In this document: piece after piece, positions 26,145 to 36,046 of the stretch
Layout of the letters: every line of letters begins with the position of its first letter
Numbering within the stretch: position 1 is the first letter of the stretch
NCBI GenBank assembly: GCA_025462885.1
Contig: JAOAPN010000004.1
Location: 62,001 to 126,000, forward strand
Reading direction: 5' to 3'
Source of the DNA: Acidobacteriaceae bacterium
GTDB taxonomy: Bacteria > Acidobacteriota > Terriglobia > Terriglobales > Acidobacteriaceae
DNA: 64,000 bases
Made by a program: the position numbers and the translations under genes
Notes under the pieces: generated by a model
What the model was told of the DNA's origin: nothing
What the model saw: only the letters and a program-made list of their open reading frames with translations
The model's database searches: none

Positions 26145-29100
26145 ATGAGAGTTTCCGCACTTCTCCGCCTGATTCTGCTGCTGTGCCTGGCAGCAATTTC
26201 TCCTGTTGTTCTGCTTGCCCAGGGTTCTCAGGGCACGATCTCTGGACGCGTGACCGATCCGTCTGGCTCGCCGGTTCGGGGAGCGACAGTCTCGGTGACC
26301 AATACCGCTACCGCGCAGGAGAAACATATCCTCAGCAACGAGGACGGGTACTACTCGTTTCAGGCGCTGAAGCCGAGCACGTACGTGGTCAAGGTCACGA
26401 TGGCCGGCTTCAAAGCGACGGTTACGAACGGCCTGGTGCTGGAGGTCAATCAGACGCTGACCAACGATCTCTCGCTTGTGATTGGTTCGGTCGATACAAG
26501 CGTTGAGGTGCAGGCGACGGCACCACTGATCCAACGCGAGACCTCGTCGACGGGGCAGGTCATCAACTCGCAACAGATTGTGGAGATGCCGTTGAACGGG
26601 AGAAACTTCCTGAACCTGAGCCTGTTGGTTCCGGGCGCTTCGGAGAATCCGGGCTCGCAGAGCATCTTCAGCATCAACGGCGCACGCGGCAATGAGACAT
26701 CGATCCTGTTGGACGGCATTGATGCACGGTTGTTCCAGAACGGACGTCCGGCGATTACCCCTTCAGTGGATGCTGTGCAGGAGTTCAAGATCCAGCAGAA
26801 TGCGAACTCGGCTGCGTATGGCGACGGGCTCGCAATCATCAACGCCGCGATCCGATCGGGCTCCAACCAATTTCATGGCGATGTGTGGGAGTTTATCCGT
26901 AACGATGTGCTGGATGCCAAGCCCTACTTCAGCAGCACGGTTCCGATCCTGCGGCGTAACCAGTTTGGCTTTGCTGCTGGCGGGCCGATCTGGAGGAATC
27001 ACACGTTCTTCTTTGCAAACTACGAAGGCAGTCGCATCCGCACCAGCGGGACATTGTTCGCGCTGATTCCGACCCAGGCGCAGCTAAGCGGCGATTTCAG
27101 CGGGTCTGCGACGATCTATGACCCGAACAATCTCGATTCAACCGGCCATCGCATCGCCTTTGCGAACAACATCATTCCTGCCTCGCGTATCTCCAGGATA
27201 GCGACGGCTGCTGCCAAGCTCTATCCGGCGCCGAAGGCCAGCCCTCGCGCCGGCACGAACTACTTCGGTGCTGTCTCAAACCCTGACGATGCCGATCAGC
27301 AAAATTACCGTATCGATCATCAGATTGGGCCGAGGGATTCGATCTATGGGCGCTACAGCAAGTCGAAGGAGGCGGCGTCGGGCTTCAATGCTCCGCTGCC
27401 GTTTAGCGGGACGGTCAACAGCTATAAGGGTATCCAGGGGCTGATCCATGAGACGCATGTCTTCAGCCCTTCCATCCTGAATGACTTCGCCATTGGCTAC
27501 ACGTATGGACTGTTTTCTTTACAGCTCATTCTCAATGATCACGATGCCGCGACCCAGGACTTTGGCTTAACCAATTTGAAGATCCCTTCTTTCGAATGGG
27601 GTGCGCCCATCTTGAGTGTGCAGGGCTATACCTCGATGGGATCTCCGATCAATGTGCCCACCGGGGGCTATGAAAACAACTATCAACTGGACGACGATGT
27701 TACCTGGGCGCACGGAGCGCACACGCTAAGGGCGGGCGTCGAGATCCGTCAGTTTCGTCCTGCGCAGTACGATCCTGCGACACCCAATGGCAATATTTCC
27801 TTCGATGGCCGGTTTACCGGTGCGGATACGACGCACGTCGGCAATCCTGTTGCGGACCTGGTACTTGGTGCGCCCTACACCGCGACCGTTACGCAGCTTG
27901 TCACCTCGGACGGTCTGGTCACTCTTCGTTGGAACCAATACCAGGCTTACTTGCAGGACGACTACAAGATCACGCCGAAGCTGACTTTGAACCTGGGCAT
28001 GCGCTACGAATATCAGCAGCCCTTCCGTGAGGTGCACGGACTGGCGAACGTCTGGGATCAGGCGACGAACTCGTTCCTGACTCCTGGCAGCGGAATCGAT
28101 GGGCTCATCAAGCCTGATCACAACAACTTTGCTCCGCGGGTTGGTTTTGCCTATAGCATTACGCCGCGCACGGTCGTGCGTGGCGGCACCGGTGTTTACT
28201 TTGGCTTCATCCGTGGGGCAGAGCTTTCGTCCGGGTATGGTCTGAACCCACCGTTCCTGACCAGCACTACGGTGAATTCGAGCACCACTGCTCCCACGCT
28301 GGGTGCGGGAATCTTCCCGGTAGCTTCGCCGGCTGTTACACCGACTTCAAACATCTTCTCTGTCAGCCACACTCTGCCGGACAACTACACCTACCAATAC
28401 AATCTGACGGTGCAGCAGCAGGTCACGCCGAGCTTCACCGTGCAGGCGGCGTATGTGGGATCTTCGTCACATAAGCTGATCGGTCGCGATCTGATCAACC
28501 AGGCGCGTGTCGATGCCAACCCCGCTGCGCCGACCTCCATTCTGTCGCGACGTCCTTTTCAGGGCGCGGCCGACATCAGCATCACGAAGGCGATCGATCA
28601 GGCAAACTACAACGCGCTCCAGGTGACTGCGGAGAAGCGAGCCTCGCATGGGGTCTCCCTGTTGGCCGCTTATACCTATGCCAAAGCACTCGGCATCGCA
28701 GAGGCCGGCGATCAGTCAGCTATCGGGAACGAATATGTTCCGCGTCGCAACTACTATGGTCCGACGGTCTACAACCAGCCGCAGCGTCTGACGGTGAGCC
28801 CGGTTCTCGAGCTACCGGTTGGAAGATCCAAGGCTTATCTCAACTCTTTGCCAGCGTTGCTCGATAAGTTCGTGAGCGGTTGGAGTGCGACCGGAATTGG
28901 TACGTTCTTCAAAGGAGAGTCTATCTCGCCGACGAGCAACGTCAGCGCAAATGTAGGACGCGTAGACCGGAATTTTCCCAACTGCGTTGGAAAGCCGAAC
29001 GCTGGACCGCGCACTCTCAATAAGTGGTTTGATACGACGGCGATCGTCTCCCAGCCAGTTGGCACTTTTGGCAACTGCCGAGCCGGAGTGATCCAGGTAC

Positions 29101-29312
29101 CAGGCGAGAACAACATTGACATCGCTGCGATCAAAAACACGGTCTTTCACGAGCGATATCGGGCTGAGTTTCGCGGAGAGTTCTTCAACGCCCTCAACCA
29201 CGCGAGTTTTGGGAATCCGAATACTACGGTTGGCTCTGCTGCGTTCGGCACAATCACCAGCACTCGCACCAACAACCGGCAGATTCAGTTTGGATTGAAG
29301 CTCTATTGGTAG
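26145..29312 (+). CDS. TonB-dependent outer-membrane receptor, Oar-like
   Basis: About 1055 residues from ATG 26145, chosen because GGAG lies 7 bases upstream and a clean signal peptide starts there (MRVSALLRLILLLCLAAI, then LLAQGSQG); an ATG at 26103 would put the operator repeats inside the coding region. It has a carboxypeptidase-regulatory-like domain (GTISGRVTDPSGSPVRGATV), plug (IVEMPLNGRNFLNLSLLVPG, ETSILLDGIDARL) and a long beta-barrel ending RQIQFGLKLYW with the terminal aromatic residue. It is first in a run of five closely spaced genes with an unknown Tat protein, a sugar isomerase, an MFS transporter and an SGNH hydrolase, and follows the chimeric regulator. It is the likely outer-membrane import gate of that catabolic unit. 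Confidence 0.9.
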   Translation: MRVSALLRLILLLCLAAISPVVLLAQGSQGTISGRVTDPSGSPVRGATVSVTNTATAQEKHILSNEDGYYSFQALKPSTYVVKVTMAGFKATVTNGLVLEVNQTLTNDLSLVIGSVDTSVEVQATAPLIQRETSSTGQVINSQQIVEMPLNGRNFLNLSLLVPGASENPGSQSIFSINGARGNETSILLDGIDARLFQNGRPAITPSVDAVQEFKIQQNANSAAYGDGLAIINAAIRSGSNQFHGDVWEFIRNDVLDAKPYFSSTVPILRRNQFGFAAGGPIWRNHTFFFANYEGSRIRTSGTLFALIPTQAQLSGDFSGSATIYDPNNLDSTGHRIAFANNIIPASRISRIATAAAKLYPAPKASPRAGTNYFGAVSNPDDADQQNYRIDHQIGPRDSIYGRYSKSKEAASGFNAPLPFSGTVNSYKGIQGLIHETHVFSPSILNDFAIGYTYGLFSLQLILNDHDAATQDFGLTNLKIPSFEWGAPILSVQGYTSMGSPINVPTGGYENNYQLDDDVTWAHGAHTLRAGVEIRQFRPAQYDPATPNGNISFDGRFTGADTTHVGNPVADLVLGAPYTATVTQLVTSDGLVTLRWNQYQAYLQDDYKITPKLTLNLGMRYEYQQPFREVHGLANVWDQATNSFLTPGSGIDGLIKPDHNNFAPRVGFAYSITPRTVVRGGTGVYFGFIRGAELSSGYGLNPPFLTSTTVNSSTTAPTLGAGIFPVASPAVTPTSNIFSVSHTLPDNYTYQYNLTVQQQVTPSFTVQAAYVGSSSHKLIGRDLINQARVDANPAAPTSILSRRPFQGAADISITKAIDQANYNALQVTAEKRASHGVSLLAAYTYAKALGIAEAGDQSAIGNEYVPRRNYYGPTVYNQPQRLTVSPVLELPVGRSKAYLNSLPALLDKFVSGWSATGIGTFFKGESISPTSNVSANVGRVDRNFPNCVGKPNAGPRTLNKWFDTTAIVSQPVGTFGNCRAGVIQVPGENNIDIAAIKNTVFHERYRAEFRGEFFNALNHASFGNPNTTVGSAAFGTITSTRTNNRQIQFGLKLYW

Positions 29313-29336
29313 TGGAACGGGAGCAGTGGAAGTCTT

Positions 29337-31910
29337 ATGACAAGAAATTCAGGAATGACTCGCAGAGATTTACTGAAGCTACCCGCGTCCGCCGCCGCGT
29401 TGCGTGCCACTGCCTCCCTGGGCTTTGCTCAGACGGTCCCGCAGTATGCTCCGCTGCGTGATACGCCGTACCCGGACTCTTCCGATCTGGAAGGGCCTGC
29501 GTTCGAGCGCGTCACGTTTGAGATGAGTCCGAAGCCGTTCCGCGTGATGACAGAGCAGGGAATTCGCGATGTTTGCGTGGAACTGTTTCGTCAATGGGCG
29601 CCGCTGATCCGGCGCGTGAATGGTGTTGCGATCATGCTGTGGACGGCGGATGGCAGCGAGATTCTTGACTATCGCGGTCGCATGGCGGACGAGATTGAAT
29701 GGGCGCGGTATATCGGCATCGGCAGCCCACCAAAGGATGCTCCAGGCGATGACCCCGGGCGAATTGGACTTCATGCAAAGTCGCACTTGTATATGGAGAA
29801 TCCGCCTCGCATGACCTATGCAGCACTCGCGTTGATCGTGAAGACGCTGAAGTCGGTCGGCCGCGAGATGACGGGTAAGCCGATTACCGTGGGTGCGACG
29901 TTTGATCCCGGTCCGGAGTTTGCCAACTCGAAGTTCAAGTATGTGCGGCATCCCGAGATCGCGAAGGGAGACACGCACGGACGCGATACCTGGGTGAGTT
30001 GCATTGCACGCTTGAATGCGGACGATGTCGCCTATGCTGGCTTTCCGAAGGGTATCGCGCAGGACACCTCGATTGGGACTTTCCTGGGTGGCCAGTCAGA
30101 GCACTTCCTGAAGGATCTCGGCTACGATTATCTATGGTTGTCGAATGGCTTCGGCTTCTCGATCAGTGCGTGGGATGTTAAAGGGCCGCTATTCGATGGC
30201 ACGCGCTTCGATGTTGGGCAGGCTTCGATATTGCGCGACAAAATCCTTGGCTTCTGGAAGGACTTTCGTAAACAATGCCCAGCTTTTCCGCTGGAGACGC
30301 GCGGCACGAACCTGTTGCTGGGCTCGGACCTGGCTACGAGTGCCTGCCCGTTACAGTCGATCTATGACGGCGGGTTCAACATGACGGCTCCGCCCAACTC
30401 GCCGTGGGCGGCACTCGATGGTGATTTTGGGTTGGAGCTGGTCGGGTACCTTTCGCGTATCGCGGAGCTTCCGCCCGGCGATAAGTTTCCCTTCCGCTTC
30501 TATATACATGACCCCTGGTGGCTGAATAGTCCGTGGTTCGATCGCTATGGCCGCGAGCCGCACGACATCTATCTTCCGCTGGCACTGGCCCGGATCAACG
30601 GCAATGCGGGCGTTACGAGGCCAGCCTATCTTGAATTTCTAACCGTGGATAACTCTTACGGACGGATGCCGGAGCAAGGACCAAATGAAGTGACACCGCA
30701 TGTGCTGAGTGCGATGGACAGCTACTCCGATGCGCCTGGTTTGATGACCTGGATCTGCCCGTTCCACGAGTATCACGAGATGGTCTTTGGATCGAAACCA
30801 CAGCCAGAGCTGGCATTCTTCGCCGACTGGTTTCTGCGTGGAGCGGTGAATGCAGGACTACCTCTGAACACCGTCGTATCGACCGGGAACTTCCTTAGTT
30901 CGCTGCAAAAGAATCCGGATTATTTCGACGACACGATCCTGGTGTCAATCGTTCCTCCGGGAGGTACTGCGTGGGAGCAGAAGCTGATGGAGCGTGTGCA
31001 GCGCAAGCTTCCCGTGCTGTTCTATGGTCCGGTGAGCCATGCGAGCGAAGCGATGCTGGAGTTGCTGAACCTCAAGGCAACGACCAGTATTGAGGGGGAA
31101 TTGACTCTGGCGAGCGATCTCGATCTGGACCACGTGCTGCATGGGAAACAGTCGATGCTTATCGAACATCGATCCATCCTGTGTGCGGGCGGGGTCAGCA
31201 CGATCACACGAGATGCTGCGAAGACAGGGTCGCAGGTTTTAGCCACGGTGCGTAGTGGTGCGATTCAAAGGGTCTATGCAGTTCAGTCGGGGTCTGCTGC
31301 GTGGATTCGCGGCACGTTCTCGTCGTCGATTCCGTCGACTGGATCGCGTATTCCGATCCCCGATAATCCAGCGAACTACCTGCTCTCGGAGGTGCTGACT
31401 CGCGGTGTCGCAGCCAGGCTGGGCTATTCGATTCGAGTGGAAAAGCCGCAAGCTGCTACGCGACTGCCGGTGATCTTCGGGGCACGCTGCCGCAACGGAT
31501 ACTTTCTTTCCGGCTACTCTGCCTCGACGACGGTGACTCTGCGTCTGCGTTTGCCGTGGGGCGCTCCGGTGCTGGTGGGAGTGGAGACCTGGCTGGAAGA
31601 CGGCCACTCGACTTACATGATGCCGCGGTCATGGCATCGCGAGGTGCGCTGCTTCGTTGACCAGAAGGAAGGCAGCGAGGTCTCCTGCGTCGAGCACCTG
31701 GCCGGGATGGTGGGCTTTCAGCGACGTCTGCTGATGAAGGGTTTGAAGGACGCGACGGTCACTTTCTTTCCGGAGGGCAAGGAGCGCGTCATCCTTGCTG
31801 CCAACGATATGCGGCTCCACAACGAGCAGTCGATCCCCTATACCAGGAGTGCCGATGGCTCTCGCATTACTGCGAGCGGTATCACCGGCACACTCTTCAT
31901 CTCCTGGTAA
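29337..31910 (+). CDS. Unrecognised Tat-exported protein, 857 residues
   Basis: I do not recognise a named family with confidence. A twin-arginine signal is visible (MTRRDLLKLPASAAALRATA, processing near FAQTV), so the protein is probably folded before export to the periplasm. The N-terminal 450 residues have features of a TIM-barrel glycosidase-like fold: VTFEMSPKPFRVMTEQGIRD, GVAIMLWTADGSEILDYRGR, DLGYDYLWLSNGFGFSISAWD and PFRFYIHDPWWLNSPWFDRY, with many acidic and aromatic residues. The middle (about 560-700) looks like an alpha/beta domain, and the end is beta-rich. It is 24 bp after the TonB receptor and 36 bp before the isomerase, so it is likely part of the same uptake and degradation unit. 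A new glycoside hydrolase is a plausible but unproven idea. Confidence 0.75.
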   Translation: MTRNSGMTRRDLLKLPASAAALRATASLGFAQTVPQYAPLRDTPYPDSSDLEGPAFERVTFEMSPKPFRVMTEQGIRDVCVELFRQWAPLIRRVNGVAIMLWTADGSEILDYRGRMADEIEWARYIGIGSPPKDAPGDDPGRIGLHAKSHLYMENPPRMTYAALALIVKTLKSVGREMTGKPITVGATFDPGPEFANSKFKYVRHPEIAKGDTHGRDTWVSCIARLNADDVAYAGFPKGIAQDTSIGTFLGGQSEHFLKDLGYDYLWLSNGFGFSISAWDVKGPLFDGTRFDVGQASILRDKILGFWKDFRKQCPAFPLETRGTNLLLGSDLATSACPLQSIYDGGFNMTAPPNSPWAALDGDFGLELVGYLSRIAELPPGDKFPFRFYIHDPWWLNSPWFDRYGREPHDIYLPLALARINGNAGVTRPAYLEFLTVDNSYGRMPEQGPNEVTPHVLSAMDSYSDAPGLMTWICPFHEYHEMVFGSKPQPELAFFADWFLRGAVNAGLPLNTVVSTGNFLSSLQKNPDYFDDTILVSIVPPGGTAWEQKLMERVQRKLPVLFYGPVSHASEAMLELLNLKATTSIEGELTLASDLDLDHVLHGKQSMLIEHRSILCAGGVSTITRDAAKTGSQVLATVRSGAIQRVYAVQSGSAAWIRGTFSSSIPSTGSRIPIPDNPANYLLSEVLTRGVAARLGYSIRVEKPQAATRLPVIFGARCRNGYFLSGYSASTTVTLRLRLPWGAPVLVGVETWLEDGHSTYMMPRSWHREVRCFVDQKEGSEVSCVEHLAGMVGFQRRLLMKGLKDATVTFFPEGKERVILAANDMRLHNEQSIPYTRSADGSRITASGITGTLFISW

Positions 31911-31946
31911 CTCACTTTGCAGCACTGACCTATGGAGGAAATACGA

Positions 31947-33440
31947 ATGAATCAAGTCGCGAACGAAAGCTCACCGGCCCTCAACATGAATCATGCCAGG
32001 ACGCGCTCGACGGCGAAGGCCCGCGTCGGGGTCTTCAATGTTGGGTTTCATCGATACTGGCCCCAGTTTCCGGGTCTGAAGGAGCAGCTTGATGCGTACC
32101 GGGTGGAGTTTGAAGAACGGCTGAAGGAGTTTGGAGTCGAGATAATCTCGGCCGGGCTGGTCGACGATGTGGAGTCCGGGCGTCGTGCCGGCGACTTTTT
32201 CGCCAGCCAGAATGTCGATCTCATCTTTTGTTCCGTGACGACGTACGTGCAGTCCGCCTTTGTTCTACCTGTTGCGCAGCGGGGCAAGGCACACGTGATT
32301 CTCGCGGGTCTGCAGCCAACTGCTGCGATGGACATCAACACGGCGACGACGTTTGACCAGTTGGCTCATGACAACTGCACCTCCTTGCCGGAGATCATGT
32401 ACGCCTTTCGTCGCGCGGGTATCTCGTCGGATGTCGTCTTCGGTATGTTGCGCAACGACGAACGCGCCTGGACCAAGATCAAGGAATGGTGCTATGCGGC
32501 CAAAGTCGCGCACGTCCTGAAGAATGCACGCATAGGCCTGTTGGGGCATCCGTTCGAAGGAATGCTCGATATGAACGCGGATCCGACGCAGTTCAGTGCA
32601 GAGTTCGGAATGCACGTAGACATGATTGAGATGGGCGATCTGAAGAAGCGCGTCGACGATGCGACTCCGGCCGAAGTGGCGGCGATGCGATCGCGCATCG
32701 AAGAGTTCTTTAGCTTCCCCGAGCCTGGGTCCGACCGTGGGATCGCCGGCAAGGTGACGGGCGAGGCGTTGGATACGTCGGCGCGCGTTGCTGTCGGCCT
32801 CGAGAGATTAGTGGCGGACTACAAACTGGACGGGCTGGCTCACTACTATCGTGGGCTGAATGGCAATGAAGACGAGCAGTTGATCGCAAACATCATCGTA
32901 GGGGCGTCGCTCCTGACAGCCAATGGAATTCCGGTTGCCGGAGAGGGGGACTTGAAAAACTGTGTCGCGATGATGATGATGGATCGTCTGGATGCCGGCG
33001 GTTCTTTTTCGGAGTTGCACCCAGCGGACTTCACAGAGGACTTTGTCTTTGTGGGGCACGATGGCCCGGGCCATGTCGCCATCAGCAATCAGCAGCCGGC
33101 GCTGCGGGGACTTAGCCTCTACCATGGCAAGTTCGGACACGGAGTCTCAGTGGAGTTCAAGGTCAAGGAAGGACCGATTACCATCGCCGGTCTCACGGTA
33201 CGCGAGAGCGGCAAGTTTGCGCTGATCCTTGCGGAGGGCGAATCGCTTGACGGCCCTATCCCTGCTACTGGCAATACCAATACTCGCTGCAAGTTCAAGC
33301 CAGACATGCCTACCTTTCTTGAGCAGTGGACTGAGGCCGGGCCCACGCACCACTTTGCACTCGGCATCGGCAAGCAGATCTCCGTGCTGAAGAAGGTTGC
33401 GCGGCTCTTCCGGTTGGAAGTGGAAGTGGTGACCGAATGA
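31947..33440 (+). CDS. L-arabinose/L-fucose isomerase family protein
   Basis: 497 residues from ATG 31947, which follows a GGAGGAA site at 31934; the ATG at 31932 would place that site inside the gene. The fold resembles L-arabinose isomerase: N-terminal Rossmann-like domain (RVGVFNVGFHRYWPQF, VDLIFCSVTTYVQSAF, HVILAGLQPTAAMD), a middle alpha/beta domain (ARIGLLGHPFEGMLDMN), and a C-terminal barrel. Likely metal ligands are E333 (AGEGD), E356 or D361, H371/H376 and H468/H469, consistent with the two-Glu, two-His site of AraA. Sequence divergence suggests the substrate may be another aldose, deoxysugar or uronic acid. The stop codon overlaps the MFS start (ATGA), so transport and isomerisation are coupled. 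Confidence 0.82.
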   Translation: MNQVANESSPALNMNHARTRSTAKARVGVFNVGFHRYWPQFPGLKEQLDAYRVEFEERLKEFGVEIISAGLVDDVESGRRAGDFFASQNVDLIFCSVTTYVQSAFVLPVAQRGKAHVILAGLQPTAAMDINTATTFDQLAHDNCTSLPEIMYAFRRAGISSDVVFGMLRNDERAWTKIKEWCYAAKVAHVLKNARIGLLGHPFEGMLDMNADPTQFSAEFGMHVDMIEMGDLKKRVDDATPAEVAAMRSRIEEFFSFPEPGSDRGIAGKVTGEALDTSARVAVGLERLVADYKLDGLAHYYRGLNGNEDEQLIANIIVGASLLTANGIPVAGEGDLKNCVAMMMMDRLDAGGSFSELHPADFTEDFVFVGHDGPGHVAISNQQPALRGLSLYHGKFGHGVSVEFKVKEGPITIAGLTVRESGKFALILAEGESLDGPIPATGNTNTRCKFKPDMPTFLEQWTEAGPTHHFALGIGKQISVLKKVARLFRLEVEVVTE

Positions 33441-34687
33441 TGGATGTGCAGTCGATAGAGCCGGAGATCGAGCAGACTGTAGAACGCCGATTTCCGTGGT
33501 TCTTGTGCTCCATGCTCTTCGCCGCGACAGCGCTGAGCTTTCTCGACCGCCAGGTGCTTTCCATGTTGGCTCCGCGCATTATGGCGGAGTTTGGACTGAG
33601 CAATACGGTCTACTCGCGAGTGGTCTTCGCGTTCCAGTTGAGTTATACTGCGATGTTCGCGCTGGGCGGTTATATCCTCGATCGCGTCGGCACGCGCCTG
33701 GGTCTGGCGCTTTCTTTGGCGATGTGGTCGTTTGCCAGTGCCGCACATGCGTTTGTCCATGGAGCGCTCGGCCTGGGCGCGGCGCGATTCGTGCTGGGCC
33801 TGGGGGAAGGTGCGTGCTTTCCTGGTGTGACTAAGGGAGCGACCGAGCTTGCTCCGGCTTCGCGTCGTACATTTGCGATTGGCTTCGCCAATGGAGGGTC
33901 GGCGCTGGGTGCGGTAATCGCTCCACCTCTTACAGCACTGCTGGCAATTCGTTTCGGTTGGCGCGGAGCTTTTTTGTGCACGGGGCTCATGGGTGCGATT
34001 TGGTTGCTGTGCTGGTTTATGGCTAAACCTGCCACCTCAGTTGTTGCGATCTCCTCAACCCGAACTCCGATTGCGTGGAAGACGCTTTTGCGGGATGGTC
34101 GTCTTCGCAAGATGTTGTTTGCGCGATTTCTCTTCGATCCCGTCTTCTACTTCTATATGTTCTGGATTCCTCAGTTCCTTACACGGGAGCGGCACCTTTC
34201 GCTTGAGCAGATTGGTGGCTATATATGGATTCCATTTCTGGTGCTTGGCTTCAGTCAGGTGTTTGGAGGGCGACTCGCCGACTGGCTGGCAGGCGAGCAG
34301 CGCTCTCCGTTGCAAAGTAAAAGGCTGCTCTTGTCCATCGCCGCGGTGGTCACTCCCGTCTCGTGGGTCGCTTCATTGGCTACAAACATTGGCTGGGCGA
34401 TTGGCCTGATGTCTCTGCTGATGCTGGCTCACGGTATCTGGATTACGAACTATCTTGGTTTGCTCAGCGATCTCTTTCCGAGCAGCGCTATCGCGACTAT
34501 CGTCGGGCTAACTGGCACGGCCGGAGGAATCGGAGGAATGCTTTCGACGCTGGCGATTGGGCCTACGGTCGACAGATTTTCTTTCGGTCCAGTGTTCGCG
34601 GTTTCGGGCTTGCTGTATCCATTGGCGTTGCTCTTTGTGCTGAGTGCTTCGAGGAGTCGCAGTGCAGTTCTGAGGTCCTCTTCTTAG
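33437..34687 (+). CDS. MFS transporter, anion:cation symporter (ExuT/hexuronate-like)
   Basis: A 416-residue inner-membrane protein with about 12 hydrophobic segments. Signatures of the ACS family are LDRQVLSMLAPRIMAEFG, GGYILDRVGTRLGLAL (MFS motif A-like GG..LDR.G.R), FVLGLGEGACFPGVTKGATE and LFPSSAIATIVGLTGTAGGI. This family carries hexuronates, glucarate, galactarate and related acids with protons. Its gene overlaps the isomerase-like gene by 4 bp, and an SGNH hydrolase follows 31 bp later. A uronic or aldonic acid is therefore the likely cargo, which would fit pectin breakdown; this is inference. Confidence 0.88.
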   Translation: MMDVQSIEPEIEQTVERRFPWFLCSMLFAATALSFLDRQVLSMLAPRIMAEFGLSNTVYSRVVFAFQLSYTAMFALGGYILDRVGTRLGLALSLAMWSFASAAHAFVHGALGLGAARFVLGLGEGACFPGVTKGATELAPASRRTFAIGFANGGSALGAVIAPPLTALLAIRFGWRGAFLCTGLMGAIWLLCWFMAKPATSVVAISSTRTPIAWKTLLRDGRLRKMLFARFLFDPVFYFYMFWIPQFLTRERHLSLEQIGGYIWIPFLVLGFSQVFGGRLADWLAGEQRSPLQSKRLLLSIAAVVTPVSWVASLATNIGWAIGLMSLLMLAHGIWITNYLGLLSDLFPSSAIATIVGLTGTAGGIGGMLSTLAIGPTVDRFSFGPVFAVSGLLYPLALLFVLSASRSRSAVLRSSS

Positions 34688-34718
34688 ATCCGGTTGCGAT
34701 ACGATGTGAGGTTTTTAG

Positions 34719-35921
34719 ATGGTCGCAGGAGCTTTGAGTAATGCGGGTCGCACGACGAAGAGCGTTCGGTCCTTCCTCGTTCTCTACGTGTGGTCGACAG
34801 TCCTTCCAGTGTGGGCAGCGCAGAGCTCTGAGCCTGTGGCTCCTGCACCCTGTCTTGCAGAGCAGAGCAAGAGCGCCCTGGCGAGCTCCGTTCTTCATCC
34901 GATCTGGGAGGGTTGGCTAGTGGACGGCGAGACCGCTCTCTTTCAACTTGAAGCAGGATCGAGCCAGCCTGCTGCGCGTCTTTTGTTTCAGCCGACACGC
35001 ATTTCAAAGATCACCAGTGCGAACGGAAAAATACTCTTCGAAGAGGGACGGGACTACCGCTGGCAGCGTGACACGAACGTCCTCGAGCTTCCGCCTGGCT
35101 CTCGTATTCCTTCCCGAAGCTGGAATGAGATGCATCCTGCGCTGAGCGCCGAGACAGCATTGGGAGAGGCGGTTGGAGGCAAGACCAGTCTGCTCTTCGA
35201 TCGACCTGGCAATCTTTTCCAAAGTCTTCAAGTGGCGGTTAGCTACGAACATCGCCAACCCTGGAGCGGATACATTCCAAAGTCTGCACGTGGAGAGCTA
35301 AGTCGAACGTTCCAGCTACTTCAGTCCCGACGGCCTTTAACCGTCGTAGTGCTCGGAGATAGCATCTCGTTTGGGAGCGGATCATCCTCTGATTTTCGTC
35401 AGGCTCCCTGTCAGCCACCTTATGCAGAACTGGTTGCGGACGGCTTGGAGCAGAGGTATGGCTCGTCTGTTGCCTTACGCAATCTTTCGGTGGGCGGGAA
35501 GTCTGCCGCGTGGGGCGTCGAGATGGCTGCTCGTGTGGTGGAGGAGAAGCCGGATTTGGTGGTGATCGCCTTCGGGATGAATGACGCCAGTGGACGACGC
35601 TCAGCGGAGAGTTATTCAAACGATATTCAGAAGATTATGCAGACGGTCAGGAGCTCCGCACCGAGCACGGAGTTCATCCTGGTAGCGACGATGTCGGGGA
35701 ATGCTGAGTGGTCGCGTGCAAATCCCGCGCTGTACTTGGAATATCGCGATGCTCTTCAGCGGTTGCTCATCCCAGGGATCGCGATGGCCGATATGACTTC
35801 GTTCTCAGAGGATGTACTTCGCACCAAGACCTTTGCCGACATTACAGCGAACGGGGTCAATCATCCGAACGATTTTGGCCATCGTCTTTACGCTCAGGTA
35901 ATTCTCGCACTTTTGCATTAG
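34719..35921 (+). CDS. Secreted SGNH/GDSL hydrolase with N-terminal beta domain
   Basis: A 400-residue protein with a weak signal-type N-terminus (SFLVLYVWSTVLPVWA). The first about 200 residues look like a beta-sandwich (WEGWLVDGETALFQLE, RLLFQPTRISKI), and residues 206-400 are an SGNH hydrolase: block I VVVLGDSISFGSG with nucleophile S215, block II/III NLSVGGKSAAWG and VIAFGMND, block V NGVNHPNDFGH with Asp and His. Such proteins commonly remove acetyl groups from pectin, xylan or rhamnogalacturonan. GAGG lies 7 bases before ATG 34719. It closes the run of five genes, and a GH127 enzyme follows after 125 bp. Confidence 0.82.
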   Translation: MVAGALSNAGRTTKSVRSFLVLYVWSTVLPVWAAQSSEPVAPAPCLAEQSKSALASSVLHPIWEGWLVDGETALFQLEAGSSQPAARLLFQPTRISKITSANGKILFEEGRDYRWQRDTNVLELPPGSRIPSRSWNEMHPALSAETALGEAVGGKTSLLFDRPGNLFQSLQVAVSYEHRQPWSGYIPKSARGELSRTFQLLQSRRPLTVVVLGDSISFGSGSSSDFRQAPCQPPYAELVADGLEQRYGSSVALRNLSVGGKSAAWGVEMAARVVEEKPDLVVIAFGMNDASGRRSAESYSNDIQKIMQTVRSSAPSTEFILVATMSGNAEWSRANPALYLEYRDALQRLLIPGIAMADMTSFSEDVLRTKTFADITANGVNHPNDFGHRLYAQVILALLH

Positions 35922-36046
35922 CAGGCTTGGCATCTTCTCCGGGGGAGGGCGGTTACACCTTGGTTCAAATTTGCTTACAATCCTCATTGTTGGAAATTGC
36001 GGCAATCGAGTGTCGGTTCTGAAGAACAAGAGGGTGGCAGAAACGA

